A stretch of DNA of 64,000 nucleotides, from assembly GCF_015163075.1 (NCBI RefSeq), contig NZ_JADDXU010000001.1, positions 310,001 to 374,000 on the forward strand, in the 5' to 3' direction. A program made the position numbers and the translations under genes. Positions 49,847 through 59,800 of the stretch are shown here, piece after piece. Source of the DNA: Streptomyces justiciae. Lineage in GTDB: Bacteria > Actinomycetota > Actinomycetes > Streptomycetales > Streptomycetaceae. Position 1 is the first letter of the stretch; the number at the start of each line of letters is the position of its first letter. The notes beneath the pieces are model-generated. The model ran no database searches, had not been told where the DNA came from, and saw nothing but the letters and a program-made list of their open reading frames with translations.

Positions 49847-51784
49847 TCAGCCCGCGAAGTCGGCCACGTTCTCCTTCGTGACCACCTTCACCGGCACCAT
49901 CACCGACTTCTCGACCTTGCCGCCCTCGGCCACCTTCACCGCGTTCTGCACGGCGATCCTGCCCAGTTCCGCCGGCTGCTGCGCCACCGACGCGTACAGC
50001 GTGCCTGCCTTGACGGCCTTCAGACCGTCCTCGGTTCCGTCGAAGCCGATCACCTGGACGGACTTTCCGGCCTTGGAACCGAGCGCCTTGATCGCGCCGA
50101 GCGCCATCTCGTCGTTCTCGGCGAAGACCCCGTCGATGTCCGGGTTGGCCTGGAGCAGGTTGGTCATGACGTCCAGGCCCTTGGTGCGGTCCCAGTCGGC
50201 GGGCTGCTTGGCGACCACCTCGATGCCCGGGTAGGCCTTGAGCCCCTCGGTGAAGCCGGCGCCGCGCTCCCGGCTGGCGGAGGTGCCGGCCTGGCCCTGC
50301 AGCACGACGATCTTCCCCTTGCCGCCCAGCTTCTCGGCGAGGTCCTTGGCGGCGAGCTTGCCGCCCGCCACGTTGTCGGAGGCGACGAGGGCGGCGGTGT
50401 CCGCGTTGTTGACCGCGCGGTCGACGGCGACCAGCGGGATGCCCGCCTTGTTGACGCCCTTCGCCGCCGGGGTCACCGCGTCGGAGTCGACGGCGTTGAC
50501 GATGATCGTGCCGAGGCCCTCACTGGTGAAGTTCTGGAGCTGGTTGGCCTGCTGAGAGGCGTCGTTCTGCGCGTCGGTGACCGTCAGGTCCACGCCGAGC
50601 TTCTTCGCCTCGGCCTGCGCACCGGCGCGGATCTGCACGAAGAACGGGTTGTTGAGGGTCGACAGCGACAGACCGATCTTCTGGCTCTTCGCCTCCGAGG
50701 TGCCGCTGTGGAGGAGGGACGTGGCGCCGACGATCGCCGCCGCGACGACAGCCGCGAGTACATAAGTCGCCGCCTGCTTGCCCTTGTTGCCGCCCGTCCC
50801 GGCCGCGACCGGCGTCGCCCCCGCCTTGCGGCGGACCGTGTCGAGCAGCACCGCCAGCGCGATGACGACACCGATGACGACCTGCTGCCAGAACGCCGAC
50901 ACGGAGAGGAGGTTGAGGCCGTTCCTGAGCACCGCGAGGATCAGCGCGCCGATCAGCGTCCCGGACGCCTTGCCCGTACCACCGGCCAGCGACGCGCCAC
51001 CGATGACCACCGCCGCGATCGCGTCCAACTCGTAGCCCTGCGCGGCCTGCGGCTGCGCGGAGGAGAGCCGGGCGGCCAGCACGATGCCGGCCGCGGCGGC
51101 GAACAGGCCCGAGAACGCGTAGATCGCGAGCTTCTGCTTCTTCACGCGGAGACCGGAGAGGCGGGCTGCCTCCTCATTGCCGCCGATCGCGTACATCGAA
51201 CGCCCGATGTACGTCCGCCCGAGCACGAACGCCGTGATCAGCCCCATGCCGACCATCACCAGCACGGGCACCGGCAGCCAGCCGCCGAGCGTGTCACCGA
51301 GGTGCGAGATCGAGGACGGGAACGCGATCGGGGAGCCCTGCGAGATCACCAGCGACAGACCGCGCGCCACCGACAGCATGGCGAGCGTCGCGATGAACGG
51401 CGGCAGTTTGCCGTACGAGATCAGGAAGCCGTTGACCAGACCGCACGCTATGCCGGTCGCGATCGCGAGCAGTACGGCCAGGACGACCGGCATGCCCTCC
51501 GAAGTGGCGCTCCAGGCGAGGACGGTGGCCGACAGGGCGGCGACCGAGCCGACCGACAGGTCGATGCCCGCCGAGACGATCACGAAGGTCACGCCGAAGG
51601 CGAGGATGGCGGTCACGGCCGCCTGGACGCCGACGTTCAGCAGGTTGTCGGTGGTCAGGAAGTCGCCGGACAGTGCCGACATCGCGATGACGAGGACGAT
51701 CAGCGCGGTCAGCGCGCCGTTGTCGAGGAGCAGCCGGCGCAGCCCTGAGGCGCCCGTCGTGCTCTTGAGCGTGTCAGTGGCCAC
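49847..51784 (-). CDS. rbsC: Fused ribose ABC permease and substrate-binding protein (RbsC-RbsB)
   Basis: A 645-residue fusion. Residues 12-320 are an RbsC-type permease of eight to ten helices (FGVTFVIVSAGIDLSVGSVA, GRSMYAIGGNEEAARLSGLR). A linker and one extra helix (AATYVLAAVVAAAIVGATSL) follow at 335-360. Residues 370-645 are a type I sugar-binding protein of RbsB type (IGLSLSTLNNPFFVQIRAGA, VDRAVNNADTAALVASDNVA, FAENDEMALGAIKAL). No separate rbsB gene is present, so the binding domain is tethered to the permease. GTG at 51784 has a strong AAGGAGG site and overlaps the rbsA end by 11 bases. Confidence 0.92.
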   Translation of the reverse strand: MATDTLKSTTGASGLRRLLLDNGALTALIVLVIAMSALSGDFLTTDNLLNVGVQAAVTAILAFGVTFVIVSAGIDLSVGSVAALSATVLAWSATSEGMPVVLAVLLAIATGIACGLVNGFLISYGKLPPFIATLAMLSVARGLSLVISQGSPIAFPSSISHLGDTLGGWLPVPVLVMVGMGLITAFVLGRTYIGRSMYAIGGNEEAARLSGLRVKKQKLAIYAFSGLFAAAAGIVLAARLSSAQPQAAQGYELDAIAAVVIGGASLAGGTGKASGTLIGALILAVLRNGLNLLSVSAFWQQVVIGVVIALAVLLDTVRRKAGATPVAAGTGGNKGKQAATYVLAAVVAAAIVGATSLLHSGTSEAKSQKIGLSLSTLNNPFFVQIRAGAQAEAKKLGVDLTVTDAQNDASQQANQLQNFTSEGLGTIIVNAVDSDAVTPAAKGVNKAGIPLVAVDRAVNNADTAALVASDNVAGGKLAAKDLAEKLGGKGKIVVLQGQAGTSASRERGAGFTEGLKAYPGIEVVAKQPADWDRTKGLDVMTNLLQANPDIDGVFAENDEMALGAIKALGSKAGKSVQVIGFDGTEDGLKAVKAGTLYASVAQQPAELGRIAVQNAVKVAEGGKVEKSVMVPVKVVTKENVADFAG

Positions 51785-53297
51785 GGGGGGCCTCCTTCTC
51801 AAGCGTGGTGGGGTTGCTGACGGCGAGCGCCATCACGGCGTCCTGGGTGGCTTCCGCGGCCGGGAGTTCACCGGCGATCCGGCCCTGGGCCATGACCAGG
51901 ACCCGGTCGCTCATGCCGAGGACCTCCGGCAGATCGCTGGAGATCATCAGGACGGCGGCGCCCGCGGCCGTCAGTTCGTTGATCAGCTGGTAGATCTCGA
52001 CCTTCGCGCCGACGTCGATGCCGCGCGTCGGCTCGTCGAGGATCAGCACCTTGGTGTCGGCGAGCAGCCACTTGCCGATGACGACCTTCTGCTGGTTGCC
52101 GCCGGACAACGTCCGTACGTGCTGGCCCAGTCCGGCCATCCGCACGCCCAGCTGCCCGGCGATCCGGGCGGCGGCCTCCCGCTGCCCCTTGAGATCGACG
52201 AGCCCCGCGCGCGTGGCCGAACGCAGCGTCACCAGACCGAGGTTCTCCTCGACGGACGCGTCAAGGACCAGCCCCTGGCCCTTGCGGTCCTCGGGGATCA
52301 GCCCGATGCCCGCCGCCATGGCCGCGTTGACGTCGTGCCGCCGCAGCGCGGCCCCGGCGACCTTCACCGCGCCCTTGTCGTACGGGTCCGCGCCGAACAC
52401 CGCGCGCACCACCTCCGTACGCCCGGCGCCGACCAGCCCCGCGATGCCGACGACCTCACCGGCGTGCACCTCGAAGGACACGTCGTGGAAGACGCCGTCC
52501 CGGGTGAGCCCCTCGACGGTCAGCAACGCGGCGCCCTTCTCGGGCTGTTCGCGCGGGTACTGCTGCTCGATGGACCGCCCGACCATGAGCCGTACGAGCT
52601 CGTCCTCGGGCGTCGAGGCGGGCACCTGGCCGACCGACCTGCCGTCCCGGATGACCGTGACCCGGTCGCCCAGGGCCGCGATCTCCTCCAGGTGGTGCGT
52701 GATGAAGACGATCCCGACGCCGTCCTCGCGCAGCGTGCGCACGATCGCGAAGAGCTTCTCCACCTCCTCGGAGGTGAGCACCGCGGTCGGCTCGTCCATG
52801 ATCAGCACGCGCGCGTTCAGGCTCAGCGCCTTGGCGATCTCGACCATCTGCAGGCGCGCGATGCCGAGTTCACGCACCCGCGCGCGGGGCGAGACGTTGA
52901 CACCCACGCGCGCGAGCAGGACCTCGGCGTCGGCCTCCATCCGCTTGCGGTCGATCATGCCGAGGCGGCGCGGCTGGCGGCCCAGGAAGATGTTCTCGGC
53001 GACCGTCAGATCGGGGACGAGGTTGAACTCCTGGTAGATGGTGGCGATCCCGAGGCGCTCGGAGTCCTGGGCGCCATGGATGCGCACCTCCTCGCCGCCG
53101 GCCAGGATGCGGCCCTCGTCGGGCGTGTAGGCGCCGGAGAGCATCTTGATGAGGGTGCTCTTGCCCGCGCCGTTCTCACCGAGGAGGACATGCACCTCGC
53201 CCCGGCGCAGGTCGAAGTCGACGCCGTCCAGCGCGACCACGCCCGGGAAGGTCTTCCGGATGCCTTCGATGCGCAGCAACTCGTCCGGGTCGCTCAC
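51774..53297 (-). CDS. rbsA: Ribose ABC transporter ATP-binding protein
   Basis: A 507-residue protein with two ATP-binding domains, energising ribose import. Domain 1 has Walker A LLGENGAGKSTL, Walker B LIMDEPTAVLT and FITHHLEEI. Domain 2 has the degenerate P-loop GLVGAGRTEV and keeps LIPEDRKGQGLVLD, signature LSGGNQQKV and LILDEPTRGIDVGAKVE, as usual in RbsA/MglA. GTG at 53297 overlaps the repressor stop (GTGA), so it is coupled to rbsR. The frame is open upstream but reads repressor sequence in the wrong frame. Confidence 0.94.
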   Translation of the reverse strand: MSDPDELLRIEGIRKTFPGVVALDGVDFDLRRGEVHVLLGENGAGKSTLIKMLSGAYTPDEGRILAGGEEVRIHGAQDSERLGIATIYQEFNLVPDLTVAENIFLGRQPRRLGMIDRKRMEADAEVLLARVGVNVSPRARVRELGIARLQMVEIAKALSLNARVLIMDEPTAVLTSEEVEKLFAIVRTLREDGVGIVFITHHLEEIAALGDRVTVIRDGRSVGQVPASTPEDELVRLMVGRSIEQQYPREQPEKGAALLTVEGLTRDGVFHDVSFEVHAGEVVGIAGLVGAGRTEVVRAVFGADPYDKGAVKVAGAALRRHDVNAAMAAGIGLIPEDRKGQGLVLDASVEENLGLVTLRSATRAGLVDLKGQREAAARIAGQLGVRMAGLGQHVRTLSGGNQQKVVIGKWLLADTKVLILDEPTRGIDVGAKVEIYQLINELTAAGAAVLMISSDLPEVLGMSDRVLVMAQGRIAGELPAAEATQDAVMALAVSNPTTLEKEAPRGH

Positions 53298-54331
53298 GAC
53301 GTGCTCCTGTTCTGTACGGGGTCCGGCTCGGGGGAAGCCGGTTGCTCGCCGCACGAGCGGCGTACGACGAGACGGGCGGGGAGGGTGACGGACCGTGGCT
53401 CCCGGCCCTCGATGCGGTCGACGAGCGCGCGCACGGCGGCCCGCCCCAGCTCGCCCGTGGGCTGGGCGATCGCGGTGATCGGCGGATCGGTGTGCACGAA
53501 CCACCGGATGTCGTCGAACGCGGCGAGCGCGAGGTCTTCGGGGACCCGCAGCCCACGCGCGCGTACGGCGTCCAGCGCGCCGAGCGCCATCAGGTTGTCC
53601 GCGGCGAACACGACCTCGGGCGGCTCGGGCAGGTCGAGGAAGCCCTCGGTGACCCGCCGCCCGCTCTCGGCCTGGAAGTCGCCCTGCCCTATGTAGGCCT
53701 CCGGGAGCGGGATGCCGTACTCGGCGAGGGCCTCGCGGAAGGCCTCGACGCGCTCGCTGCCGGTGGTGGTGGCGGCGGGGCCCGCGATGATCGCGAGCCG
53801 GCGGTGCCCGAGCGCGTGCAGATGCGCCACGAGGTCCCGGACGGCGGCCCGTCCGTCGGCCCTGACCACCGGCACGTCCACGCCCGGGATCCACCGGTCC
53901 ACGAAGACCATCGGCGTCCCCGCGCGCGCGGCGTCCAGCATCAGCGGGGAGCCGCCGTCGGTGGGGGAGACCAGGAGGCCGTCGATACGGCGGTCCAGCA
54001 GGGTCCGTACGTGGTGGTCCTGGAGGTCGGGCCGCTCGTCGGCGTTGCCGATGATGACGCTGTAGCCGAGCGCGCGGGCCTCCTCCTCGACGGAGCGGGC
54101 CAGTTCGGTGAAGTACGGGTTGAGCACGTCGCTGATGACCAGGCCGAGGGTGCGGGTCTGGTCGGTGCGCAGCGAACGGGCGACGGCGTTCGGGCGGTAG
54201 CCCAGTGCCTCTACGGCGGCCAGCACGCGGGTGCGTGCGTCGGCGCTGACCGACGGATGGTCGTTCAGGACGCGCGACACCGTGGCGACGGAAACCCCCG
54301 CCTCGGCAGCGACGTCCTTGATGCTCGCCAT
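53294..54331 (-). CDS. rbsR: LacI family repressor of the ribose operon
   Basis: A 345-residue LacI-type regulator. The DNA-binding head is MASIKDVAAEAGVSVATVSR followed by hinge AVARSLRTDQTRTLGLVISD. The sensor domain is RbsR-like (LVSPTDGGSPLMLDAARAGT, DLALAAFDDIRWFVHTDPPI). It is the first gene of the ribose operon, so it is probably autoregulated. Two copies of a LacI-type operator lie 50-100 bases upstream. Ribose as inducer is inferred from the operon. Confidence 0.92.
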   Translation of the reverse strand: MASIKDVAAEAGVSVATVSRVLNDHPSVSADARTRVLAAVEALGYRPNAVARSLRTDQTRTLGLVISDVLNPYFTELARSVEEEARALGYSVIIGNADERPDLQDHHVRTLLDRRIDGLLVSPTDGGSPLMLDAARAGTPMVFVDRWIPGVDVPVVRADGRAAVRDLVAHLHALGHRRLAIIAGPAATTTGSERVEAFREALAEYGIPLPEAYIGQGDFQAESGRRVTEGFLDLPEPPEVVFAADNLMALGALDAVRARGLRVPEDLALAAFDDIRWFVHTDPPITAIAQPTGELGRAAVRALVDRIEGREPRSVTLPARLVVRRSCGEQPASPEPDPVQNRSTS

Positions 54332-54383
54332 CGCCGTTCCACCTCCTCGTGGATCGATCGTGTGCAGCCGTGCAACCGGTTCA

Positions 54384-54429
54384 TGGAATCGATTACATCG
54401 GCGTGTACGGAGGATTGGAATCGATTACA
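54384..54429. promoter_or_regulatory. Two rbsR operator copies
   Basis: The 14-mer tggaatcgattaca is present exactly twice, at 54384-54397 and 54416-54429, 32 bases apart (three helical turns). Its centre aatcgatt is a perfect palindrome of LacI-family type. Both lie in the 154-base region upstream of rbsR and suit cooperative binding. Confidence 0.75.
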
Positions 54430-54485
54430 CGGCGATTAATCAAGCCCTCAACCACATCCCGAGACCGGATCGTGATGAAGGATGC

Positions 54486-55007
54486 TCAGGAGAGCGGCAA
54501 CCGCATGATCGTCAGGTCCAGCCACCGCCCGAACTTGATCCCGACCTCCCGGACCGTCCCCGCGTGCTCGAACCCGTACCGCTCGTGCAGCCGGATCGAC
54601 GCGGCGTTCCCGGCCTCGATGCCGGCGACCATCACGTGGTGACCTGCGGCCCGGGCCGAGTCGATGACGGCGGCCAGCAGGGCGGACCCGATGCCCAGAC
54701 CGTGCCGCCCCTCACGGACGTAGACCGAGTTCTCCACGGTGTGGCGGTAGCCCTCCTTCTCGCGCCACGGTCCGTAGGTCGCGAAGCCCACCACCTCGCC
54801 GTCGGCCTCGGCGACGAACGCGGAGCCGCGCTCCAGATGGGCGGCCAGCCAGTCCGCCCCCTCCGCGGCGGACAGCGTCCGGTCCGTCCACAGGGCCGTG
54901 GAGTGCTCGATCGCGTGATTGCGGATGTCCCGGACGGCCTCGGCGTCCCCGGGAAGTGCCGGACGTACGGTCACCCCGGTGGCGGCCTTCTCGTATATTG
55001 GATTCAT
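54486..55007 (-). CDS. GNAT N-acetyltransferase (phosphinothricin acetyltransferase-like)
   Basis: A 173-residue acetyltransferase of the Pat/Bar-like branch. It starts MNPIYEKAATGVTVRPALPG, has RDIRNHAIEHSTALWTDR, the acetyl-CoA loop REGRHGLGIGSALLAAVID, the HHVMVAGIEAGNAASIRLHE motif and ends RWLDLTIMRLPLS. Such enzymes acetylate phosphinothricin, methionine sulfone or other amines. The ATG at 55007 interlocks with the ATG of the divergent XRE gene, and the 5' end lies inside an operator-like palindrome, suggesting a leaderless mRNA. An ATG three codons upstream (55016) is possible. Confidence 0.85.
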   Translation of the reverse strand: MNPIYEKAATGVTVRPALPGDAEAVRDIRNHAIEHSTALWTDRTLSAAEGADWLAAHLERGSAFVAEADGEVVGFATYGPWREKEGYRHTVENSVYVREGRHGLGIGSALLAAVIDSARAAGHHVMVAGIEAGNAASIRLHERYGFEHAGTVREVGIKFGRWLDLTIMRLPLS

Positions 55008-55017
55008 GTCCAACATA
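54994..55017. promoter_or_regulatory. Operator palindrome spanning two divergent start codons
   Basis: tatattgga (54994-55002) and tccaacata (55009-55017) are inverted repeats with 8 of 9 matches around ttcatg. The plus-strand ATG (55006) and minus-strand ATG (55007) both lie in the centre. tatatt is a -10-like hexamer for the plus gene, and tactat (complement of 55015-55020) serves the minus gene, each about 8 bases from the ATG, so both mRNAs may be leaderless and repressible at one site. Confidence 0.65.
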
Positions 55018-55590
55018 GTAGATCCGCTGGTCCGCCAGATCGCCGCACGCGTGCGTGCCGAGCGGGAGCGCCGCCGCTGGACCCTGGCCCAGCTCGCCGA
55101 GGCCTCCGGCGTCTCCCAGGCGATGATCAGCCGGATCGAACGGGAGGAGAGCAGCCCCACGGCGGTCGTCCTCGGCAAGCTGTCGGCCGCGTTCCAGCTC
55201 AGCGTGGCGTCGCTGCTGGCGTCGCCGGAGGGCGAGACCGCGACCGACGAGGAGCGCGTGCGCCGGCAGGCCGACGCGCCCGAATGGCGCGACCCCGAGA
55301 CGGGTTACCGGCGCCGCCAGATCACCACCCCCCGCTTCCCCACGGACATCGCCGAGATCCGTCTGCCCGCCGGCGCGCGAGTCCCTTACCCGGCGGGGGC
55401 GTACGCGTTCATCCGGGGGCTGGTGTGGGTCCTCGACGGGCAACTGACCTTCCACGACGGCGGCCAGGTGCACGAGCTCCACCCCGGCGACACCATCGAG
55501 CTCGGCGAACCGGTCCCGCGCATCTTCGCCAACGACACCGACACGGAATGCCGTTACGTCGTCGTCCGGGCCCGGCACCAGCAGCCGTGA
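55006..55590 (+). CDS. XRE-family regulator with C-terminal cupin domain
   Basis: A 194-residue regulator. The helix-turn-helix is in residues 13-67 (RWTLAQLAEASGVSQAMISR, EESSPTAVVLGKLSAAF) and the cupin in 110-190 (VWVLDGQLTFHDGGQVHELH, PGDTIELGEPVPRIFAND). Such proteins sense a small ligand in the cupin and often control a GNAT and an efflux gene. It diverges from a GNAT gene through a shared operator and overlaps the following MFS gene by GTGA. The likely model is autorepression plus control of both neighbours. Confidence 0.9.
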   Translation: MSNIVDPLVRQIAARVRAERERRRWTLAQLAEASGVSQAMISRIEREESSPTAVVLGKLSAAFQLSVASLLASPEGETATDEERVRRQADAPEWRDPETGYRRRQITTPRFPTDIAEIRLPAGARVPYPAGAYAFIRGLVWVLDGQLTFHDGGQVHELHPGDTIELGEPVPRIFANDTDTECRYVVVRARHQQP

Positions 55591-56837
55591 GGCGGCCGAT
55601 ACGACTCACCGGGCGCCGCGCATCGACGGCCCCCCGCGGCACCGCCGTCCCGGGGCCCCCGCCCTCGGTACCGGAGCCCGGCCGCCGGGGCCGTACCTTG
55701 CTGCTCGCCGTCGTCGCCGGCACCGCGATCGCCAACAACTACGCGATCCAGCCCGCGCTCACCGACATCGCCGCCCAGCTCCACGTCCCGCTGTCGGTCA
55801 TCGGCCTCGTGCCCACCGCCGCCCTCCTCGGCTGCATGACCGGCTTCGTGCTGCTGCTCCCACTGGCCGACCGCGTGGCGCCCAACCGTCTGCTGGCCGC
55901 CCAGCTCACCGCCCTCGCCGCCGCCCTCACCCTGGCCGCGGCCGCCCCCGGCGCGGGCGTCCTGCTCGCCGCCTACCTCCTCGTCGGTGCCACGGCCGGC
56001 GTCGCCGCGCAGGCCGGCACCATCGCGGGCCGCCTCGCCCCGCACGGACGCCGCGCGCGTGCCGTGGCCGGCGTCGCCGCCGGGATGTCGGCCGGCATCC
56101 TGCTCAGCCGCCTCGTGGGCGGAGCCCTCGCGGACGCCCTCGGCTGGCGGGCCATGCTGCTGGTCTTCGCCACCGCCGTACTGCTGTGCGCGACCGCCGC
56201 CGTCAGGCTGCTGCCGGCCGAACGGCCGCCCGCGCGCGGCACGTACCCGGCCGCGCTCCGAGCACTGCCCCGTCTCCTGCGCCAACTCCCCGGCCTGCGC
56301 CGGGCGGTGGCCGCGGGAGGCCTGTGGTACCTCGCCTTCAACCTGATCTGGGTCGCCCTCGCCCTGGCCCTCGGCCGCCCGCCGTACTCCCTCGACCCCA
56401 CCGCCATCGGCCTCTACAGCCTGGCGGGCCTCCTCGGCTTCGTCTCCCTGCCGGTCACCGGCCGCCTCGCCGACCGCCACAGCCCCCGTACGGTGATCAC
56501 GGCCTCGCTGGCCACCGCCGCGACCGGCACCGCCCTGCTCGCCACCGGCCTCGGCAACCCTCTGGTCACCGCCCTCGGACTGGCCCTCTTCGACGCGGGC
56601 GCGTTCGCCGCCCAGGCGGCCAACCAGAGCCGGATCATGGCCCTCGACCCCGCCCGCAGCGGCAGCCTCAGCAGCGTGTACCTGGTGCTGTACTTCACGG
56701 TGGGAGCCGTCGGTACGACGATCGCGGCGCCGTTGCTCGAAGCCGTCGGCTGGACCGGCACCGCGCTCACGGCGCTCGCCGCGCTGCCGGCCGCCGCCGG
56801 CGTCGTACTCACCGGGGACAAGCGGTCCGCCGCCTAG
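55587..56837 (+). CDS. MFS transporter
   Basis: A 416-residue major facilitator with 12 helices (LLLAVVAGTAIANNYAIQPA at helix 1). The loop 2-3 segment LLPLADRVAPNRLLAAQLTA and GLLGFVSLPVTGRLADRHSP place it in an efflux-type branch (YnfM/Bcr-like). The GTG start overlaps the XRE-cupin stop (GTGA), and the first 40 residues are a basic/proline-rich cytoplasmic extension. Its stop overlaps the convergent SARP gene by 4 bases. It probably exports the ligand sensed by the XRE-cupin protein; identity unknown. Confidence 0.87.
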   Translation: MRRPIRLTGRRASTAPRGTAVPGPPPSVPEPGRRGRTLLLAVVAGTAIANNYAIQPALTDIAAQLHVPLSVIGLVPTAALLGCMTGFVLLLPLADRVAPNRLLAAQLTALAAALTLAAAAPGAGVLLAAYLLVGATAGVAAQAGTIAGRLAPHGRRARAVAGVAAGMSAGILLSRLVGGALADALGWRAMLLVFATAVLLCATAAVRLLPAERPPARGTYPAALRALPRLLRQLPGLRRAVAAGGLWYLAFNLIWVALALALGRPPYSLDPTAIGLYSLAGLLGFVSLPVTGRLADRHSPRTVITASLATAATGTALLATGLGNPLVTALGLALFDAGAFAAQAANQSRIMALDPARSGSLSSVYLVLYFTVGAVGTTIAAPLLEAVGWTGTALTALAALPAAAGVVLTGDKRSAA

Positions 56838-59800
56838 CCGTCCGATCGCGCTGTCCGCGCCCCCCACGCGCGGGCGACGCGCTCGGCCACGGCGTACGCG
56901 TCGGCCGCGTGCCGCTCCTCGCCGAGGAACCGGTACAGGTCCCCGAGGGCATGGGCCAGGGGACGCGTCGCGTAGGCCCCGCCGGCCGTCCCGGCGAACT
57001 GCTCCCGCAAGGGCAGCAGATGGCCGATCAGCATGCGGGCGGCGTCCCGGTCGCCCAGCAGGACCGCGAGCTGGCTGCGGTAGTCGAGCTCCACGCCGTA
57101 GAGATGATCCGTCACCGGCCGCACCGGGAGCTCCACGGCCCGCGCCTCCGCCGGCCGCCCCAGCCGGGCCAGGACGAGCGCGAGGGCCACCGCGACGGGA
57201 GCGCCGACCGCCGCGTGCACCGCACGGACATCGGCCTCGATGTCCGCCTCCCGGCCCTGCGCGAGCCGGATCGTCCACAGGCCCAGCGTGCGCGGCCCCG
57301 TGGCGTGGTGCGTCCCGACCCGCTGGAAGAGCCCTTCGGCCTCGGCGTACCGGGCCTCCGCCTCCTCGAACCGGCCGGCGACCGTGGCCAGCATCGCCGA
57401 GGTGGCGACGTTGATGCCCTGCGCCCAGCGCATCCGGTAGCGGTGGGCGAGTTCCAGTCCGGCGGCGGTGTGCCGGCGTACCGCGTCCGGGTCGTTGCGG
57501 GTCGCGGCCGTCAGACCGTCGAGGTGTTCGCACACCCAGCGGTGGGCGGGCAGGTCATGAGCCCGGGCCAGCTCGCGCAGTTCGGCGACGAGCGGGGTGC
57601 GGGCCGTGCCCTGCGCCTCGTGCGGCAGCACCCGCGCGGACGTCATCAACGCCGAGGCCAGCAGCCGGGGTTCGCCGTCGGCGCGGGCCAGCGCCAGCTG
57701 GCTGTGTGCCGCGTCGAGGGCCCGTGGCGCGTCCTCGCCCGCCACCGCGTCGGCCAGCACCTGGAGCACGCGCGCGCGGGTCGGGCCGTCCAGCGCGGGG
57801 TCACGGGCGAGCCGCTCCAGATGGGCCAGGTCGGTCCGGTCCAGGAACCCCTCCAGGCGGCTGCGCCAGGGGGAGGGTTCGGTCCAGCCGCCGTAGACCG
57901 CCGCGGCGAGGTCGTCCCGGCCCGCCCGTACGGCCAGGTCGACCGCCCGCCCCCGGGTGCGCCGGGCGGCGTCCGTGGCACCGGCCCGCACCTGTACGCC
58001 GAGCAGCCGCACCAGCAGCGCGACGGTGCCGTCCGGATCGTCCGCGGGATCGGCGGTCGCCCCGGTGTGCGCCTCCAGTGCCTGCTCGATCAGTCCTACG
58101 GCCACGTCGTGGGCGTACCGCCGCTCGGCCCGCTCGGCGGCCTGCAGCGCGTAGTCGACGGCCAGGGGGGCGTTCGCCGTACGGCCGGAACGGGCGAAGT
58201 GGTGGGCCAGCGCGGCCAGATCGTCGGGTCGGTGGCGGCGCAGTTCGACGGCGATCCGGTCGTGCAGGCGGGCCCGCCGGGTGCCGGACAGGTCCGTGTA
58301 CACGGTGTCGCGGACCAGCGCGTGCACGAACCGCACCCGCCCCGGCCGCGGCTCGGTCAGCAGATCCGCGGCGACGGCCGCGTCGAGTCCCGCCAGCACG
58401 GTCCCCTCGTCCGCCTCGGCCGCATCCGCGAGCAGCGCGACGTCCGACTCCAGCCCCGCCACCGCCGCGAGCCGTACGGCCGCGAGCGCTTCGGCGGGCA
58501 GCAGGGCGAGCCGCCTGCGCAGCACGTCCCGTACTCCTTGCGGCACTTCGGACACGGCGACCAGGGCGCCCTCGTCGGCCAGCAGACGCGCGCTCTCCCA
58601 CACGTAGAACGGGTTGCCGCCGGTGCGCTCGGCGAGCGCCGTCACCGTAGCCGCGTCCACGGGCCCGCCGCGGACCGCGGTGACCACGGTGGCGATGTCC
58701 CGCCGGGACAGGCCGCCGAGGGTGATCCGGTGCGGGAACCGGGGCGCGAGGTGGGCCAGGCTCTTGGCCAGGTGCCCGTTCACCTCGGCCGGCCGGTAGC
58801 AGGCGACGGTGAGCAGCGGCACCCCGGTGATCGCGGCGGCCGCTTCGAGCAGGGCGAGGGTCTGTCCGTCGGCGCGGTGCAGGTCCTCGAGGACGACGGC
58901 GACCGGCCGCCCGCCCGCCGCCTCCCGCAACCAGCCGACGAAGGCCCGATGCAGCCGGAAGCGACCCGCGGTGGCCTCGTCGCGGGTGGTGGGGGTGGCG
59001 GCGGTGGAGGACGGGACCGGGGTGTCGCCGGCGGGCGTGGTGCCCTCCGAGTCCGTGCTCGCCATGCCGTCGGACTCGCGCAGCAGGGCCGCCAGTTCCT
59101 CCGGCCGCGCGGGGGGCGCCGTCCGCGCGAGTGCGCCGAGTGCCTCGGTCCAGGCCCAGGCCGGTGGGGCACCCTCGTCCTCCGGGCAGCGGCCGACGAC
59201 CACCGTCCAACCGCTGCCGCGCAAGCGGTCGGTGAGCCGCGCGAGCAGGGCGGACTTGCCTGCCCCCGCCGCTCCGGTGACCAGCACCAGACCTCCGGCG
59301 TGCCGGGCCGCCTGCGCGGCACTGTCCAGGGCCCGCAGCTCCTCGTCCCGGCCGACGAAGAGGTCGTGACCGCCGCGGGGTGCGACAGGCTGGGACGGGG
59401 GAGCTATGGCCACCGTCCGCAGCGATGCCGGTACCGCCGCCCGCAGGACCTCCAGTCGTTGGGCGAGGATGGCGTGTTCCAGGTCGGTCAGGGCCGGTGA
59501 GGGGTCGCAGCCGAGTTCGTCGCGCAGGACCGCGCGCGCCCGGCGCAGCGCGGCGAGCGCGTCGGCGCGCCGGCCGCCCGCCCAGTGGGCGAGCGCCAGC
59601 AGCCGCCAGCCCTCCTCGCGCAGCGGCCGGTCGCGGACCATGGCCTCGGCGTCGAGGGTGGCCTCGGCGGTGTGCCCGGTGCGCAGACCGGCGGTGACGG
59701 CGAGTTCGTGGGCCTCCGCGCACAGCGCGTTCAGGCGGGCCGCTTCGGGCACCGCCCAGGTCTCGTCCGCGTGCTCCAGGAACGGTGGCCCCTGCCACCA

